Assembly (NCBI GenBank): GCA_016839905.1
Contig: JAEOTJ010000165.1
Location: 1 to 7,668 of the forward strand
DNA: 7,668 bases
Source of the DNA: Promethearchaeota archaeon
GTDB lineage: Archaea; Asgardarchaeota; Lokiarchaeia; Sigynarchaeales; SOKP01
Direction of reading: 5' to 3'
Shown piece after piece: positions 6,574 through 7,668 of this stretch. The translations under genes were made by a program, and so were the position numbers. The notes beneath the pieces are model-generated. The model was not told where the DNA came from. It made no database searches and worked only from the letters and a program-made list of their open reading frames with translations. How positions within the stretch are numbered: the first letter of the stretch is position 1; each line of letters opens with the position of its first letter.

Positions 6574-7134
6574 TTAATATTCAGCAATAATATTCTTATT
6601 GTTATTCAAGATACGTTTCTTGTTTCTATCCATAATTAGTTCTATCGCTGTTTTAAAAATAAAATTTATATTAGTTGCTTTTTTAGCACTTGTTTCAACC
6701 ATTCTATTAATGTAGAAATCTTTAAAAAAATTTTTAATAAATTCTCTCTTAAAATTAGACCAATCAATTAAATCTACTTTTGTTCCAACTATAATTAAAG
6801 GATCTCCTTTATTAACATTTCGAACTCTTTTTGTCCAATCAATTGCATCATAAACGGATTCGGTATTTGTACAATCATATATTATCAAATAAGCATCAAT
6901 ATCCTTATTTATTACTTGTATTAATTCCTGATAATGTGATTGTCCTCCAATATCAATTATTTGAAGATTAATAGTATCATCTCGCAACTTAAATTTTTTA
7001 TTAAAAAGGTCAATTCCTATTGTAGGTTGTTCATTTTTATTAAAATCATTTAAAACAAATCTTTTTATAAATGATGTTTTTCCAGATTGAGTAGGACCTA
7101 CAACCATTATTTTAAAATATTTCTTCTCTGACAT
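6574..7134 (-). CDS. Rab/Ras-like small GTPase
   Basis: A 186-residue stand-alone small GTPase of usual Ras-superfamily length. It has P-loop GPTQSGKTS (13-21, K19), switch I PTIGID (T38, Rab-like), G3 DIGGQ (61-65, with the catalytic-type Gln), G4 TKVD (118-121, Thr replacing the usual Asn, as in Rho-type proteins) and G5 ETSAK (147-151). The C-terminus is Lys/Asn-rich and ends in IIAEY with no cysteine, so eukaryote-style prenylation is not possible. Membrane contact, if any, would be electrostatic. It is expected to be an active GTP/GDP switch. The start at 7134 places the P-loop at the normal distance from the N-terminus. It diverges in sequence from the GTPase domain of the fusion kinase nearby, so it is not a recent copy. 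Its effector is unknown; the Roadblock-like domain of the fusion kinase is a possible partner, by analogy with MglA/MglB. Confidence 0.95.
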   Translation of the reverse strand: MSEKKYFKIMVVGPTQSGKTSFIKRFVLNDFNKNEQPTIGIDLFNKKFKLRDDTINLQIIDIGGQSHYQELIQVINKDIDAYLIIYDCTNTESVYDAIDWTKRVRNVNKGDPLIIVGTKVDLIDWSNFKREFIKNFFKDFYINRMVETSAKKATNINFIFKTAIELIMDRNKKRILNNNKNIIAEY

Positions 7135-7164
7135 ATTAATTTACTCTTATATGAGATTTTTTTG

Positions 7165-7180
7165 AAATAAATGCTTATTT
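7165..7180. repeat. Short inverted repeat upstream of the GTPase gene
   Basis: AAATAA and TTATTT form a perfect 6-bp inverted repeat around ATGC, 31-46 nt before the GTPase start. It overlaps the weak BoxA candidate, so it could be a regulator site. Such short AT palindromes also arise often by chance in this base composition. Confidence 0.2.
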
Positions 7181-7354
7181 TATTCCAGATATCCTTGTTT
7201 TATAGTAATTCTTTAGCCTTTTAATAATAATCATTTAAAAATATTAATTGTATAAGATAATCCCGTGCCATAATAAGATTTTAAATGCAATTGTATTTGT
7301 ATTTTTCTCTTTTTATAGAGTAGTGAAATCGTTTTTAAATATAAGTAATCACTC

Positions 7355-7379
7355 TTTTTTTTTTTTATTTTTATTTTTA
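7355..7379 (+). repeat. T12 run followed by ATTTTT units
   Basis: Twelve consecutive T (7355-7366) are followed by two ATTTTT units. This is low-complexity sequence. On the + strand it would act as a strong archaeal T-tract terminator, but no + strand gene clearly ends just upstream. Confidence 0.6.
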
Positions 7380-7528
7380 TTATTAGATTATCCGATAGAG
7401 ATTGAAAATTCTAAATGTCTTGAAGGATTGAAGAAATCATATGCTTAAGTTCCAAAATAAATAAAGATTTTTAATGTAAATGCTTTTTCTTTAAATTTAA
7501 AGCTATTATTAAGGTATGCACTATTAAG

Positions 7529-7536
7529 TATATAAA
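7529..7536 (+). promoter_or_regulatory. TATA-like box before the frame at 7588
   Basis: TATATAAA followed by more A lies about 55 nt before the ATG at 7588. With the usual spacing, transcription would start near 7558 and leave a leader of about 30 nt. It is weak on its own, given the base composition. Confidence 0.2.
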
Positions 7537-7587
7537 AAAAACATTAATTTCAAAACTAATCTTTATTTTTTAAAATCATCCATTGAA

Positions 7588-7668
7588 ATGCGATGGTTGG
7601 AACATTGTGTGATCAATTTATTTAAATCGAACGAAAAATACATATTTTTAATGAATATTGTCGGTGAA
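7588..7668 (+). CDS. Possible 5' end of an unknown gene, cut by the window
   Basis: From ATG 7588 the frame is open for 27 codons to the last base. It uses mixed, less AT-biased codons than the DNA before it, and a TATA-like box lies upstream. The peptide starts MRWLEHCVINLFKS and ends in IFLMNIVGE at the window edge. A hydrophobic strand ending in VGE can precede a P-loop in small GTPases, and an in-frame ATG at 7651 is an alternative start. That resemblance is too short to count as an identification. No function is assigned. Confidence 0.33.
   Translation, partial: MRWLEHCVINLFKSNEKYIFLMNIVGE

Larger units (their letters stand above)
7135..7587. other. AT-rich stretch with no convincing gene
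   Basis: About 450 bases upstream of the small GTPase hold no frame with a recognisable protein. A 66-codon frame with a TTG start (7248-7448, +) is mostly Phe/Leu read from T-runs. Only its last 17 or so codons (about 7393-7445) have an ordinary protein-like composition and could be a decayed gene end. The GTPase promoter should lie here; AATAAAATA read on the - strand at about 7177-7185 is a weak BoxA candidate. No tRNA-like cloverleaf or CRISPR repeat was seen. Confidence 0.6.

Noticed and set aside
7248..7448. 66-codon + strand frame as a real small membrane protein
   Set aside because: It starts at TTG with no ribosome-binding site, and its hydrophobic stretch is a reading of a T12 run and ATTTTT repeats rather than a designed membrane segment.

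Overview
The window is AT-rich and reads as archaeal, most likely from an Asgard (Promethearchaeota/Lokiarchaeia-like) genome. This is an inference from gene content. It carries Rab/Ras-type small GTPases and a Roadblock/LC7-like domain next to soluble histidine kinases. Shine-Dalgarno motifs are absent, and there are TATA-like boxes a short distance upstream of some start codons. No rRNA, tRNA, CRISPR or transposon was seen.

Left part, + strand (1-5947): three histidine kinases lie head to tail with gaps of 34 and 49 nt, so they are probably co-transcribed. The first is only the C-terminal 95 codons of an ATPase domain. The second (325-2091) is the most striking gene. It joins a Roadblock/LC7-like domain, a complete Rab-like GTPase and a complete HisKA-HATPase transmitter in one 588-residue soluble protein. 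The third (2141-5947) is a 1268-residue soluble kinase with about eight PAS domains in front of a transmitter of exactly the same length (235 residues) and about 60% identical to that of the second gene.

Right part, - strand (6046-7134): a stand-alone CheY/DivK-type receiver (6046-6423) lies downstream of a stand-alone Rab-like GTPase (6574-7134). These two converge on the kinase cluster. From 7135 to about 7587 there is no convincing gene, only AT-rich and T-rich sequence. An open frame that may be the start of another gene begins at 7588 and runs off the window.

Working model (inference): a locus coupling small-GTPase switches to His-Asp phosphotransfer. The fused kinase would be gated by the GTP/GDP state of its own GTPase domain, with the Roadblock domain as dimerisation or GAP-like partner. 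The multi-PAS kinase would bring ligand or redox input to a near-identical transmitter. The orphan receiver would be a shared phospho-target, and the free GTPase a possible partner in trans. No DNA-binding output domain is encoded here, so the output is more likely protein-protein than transcriptional.
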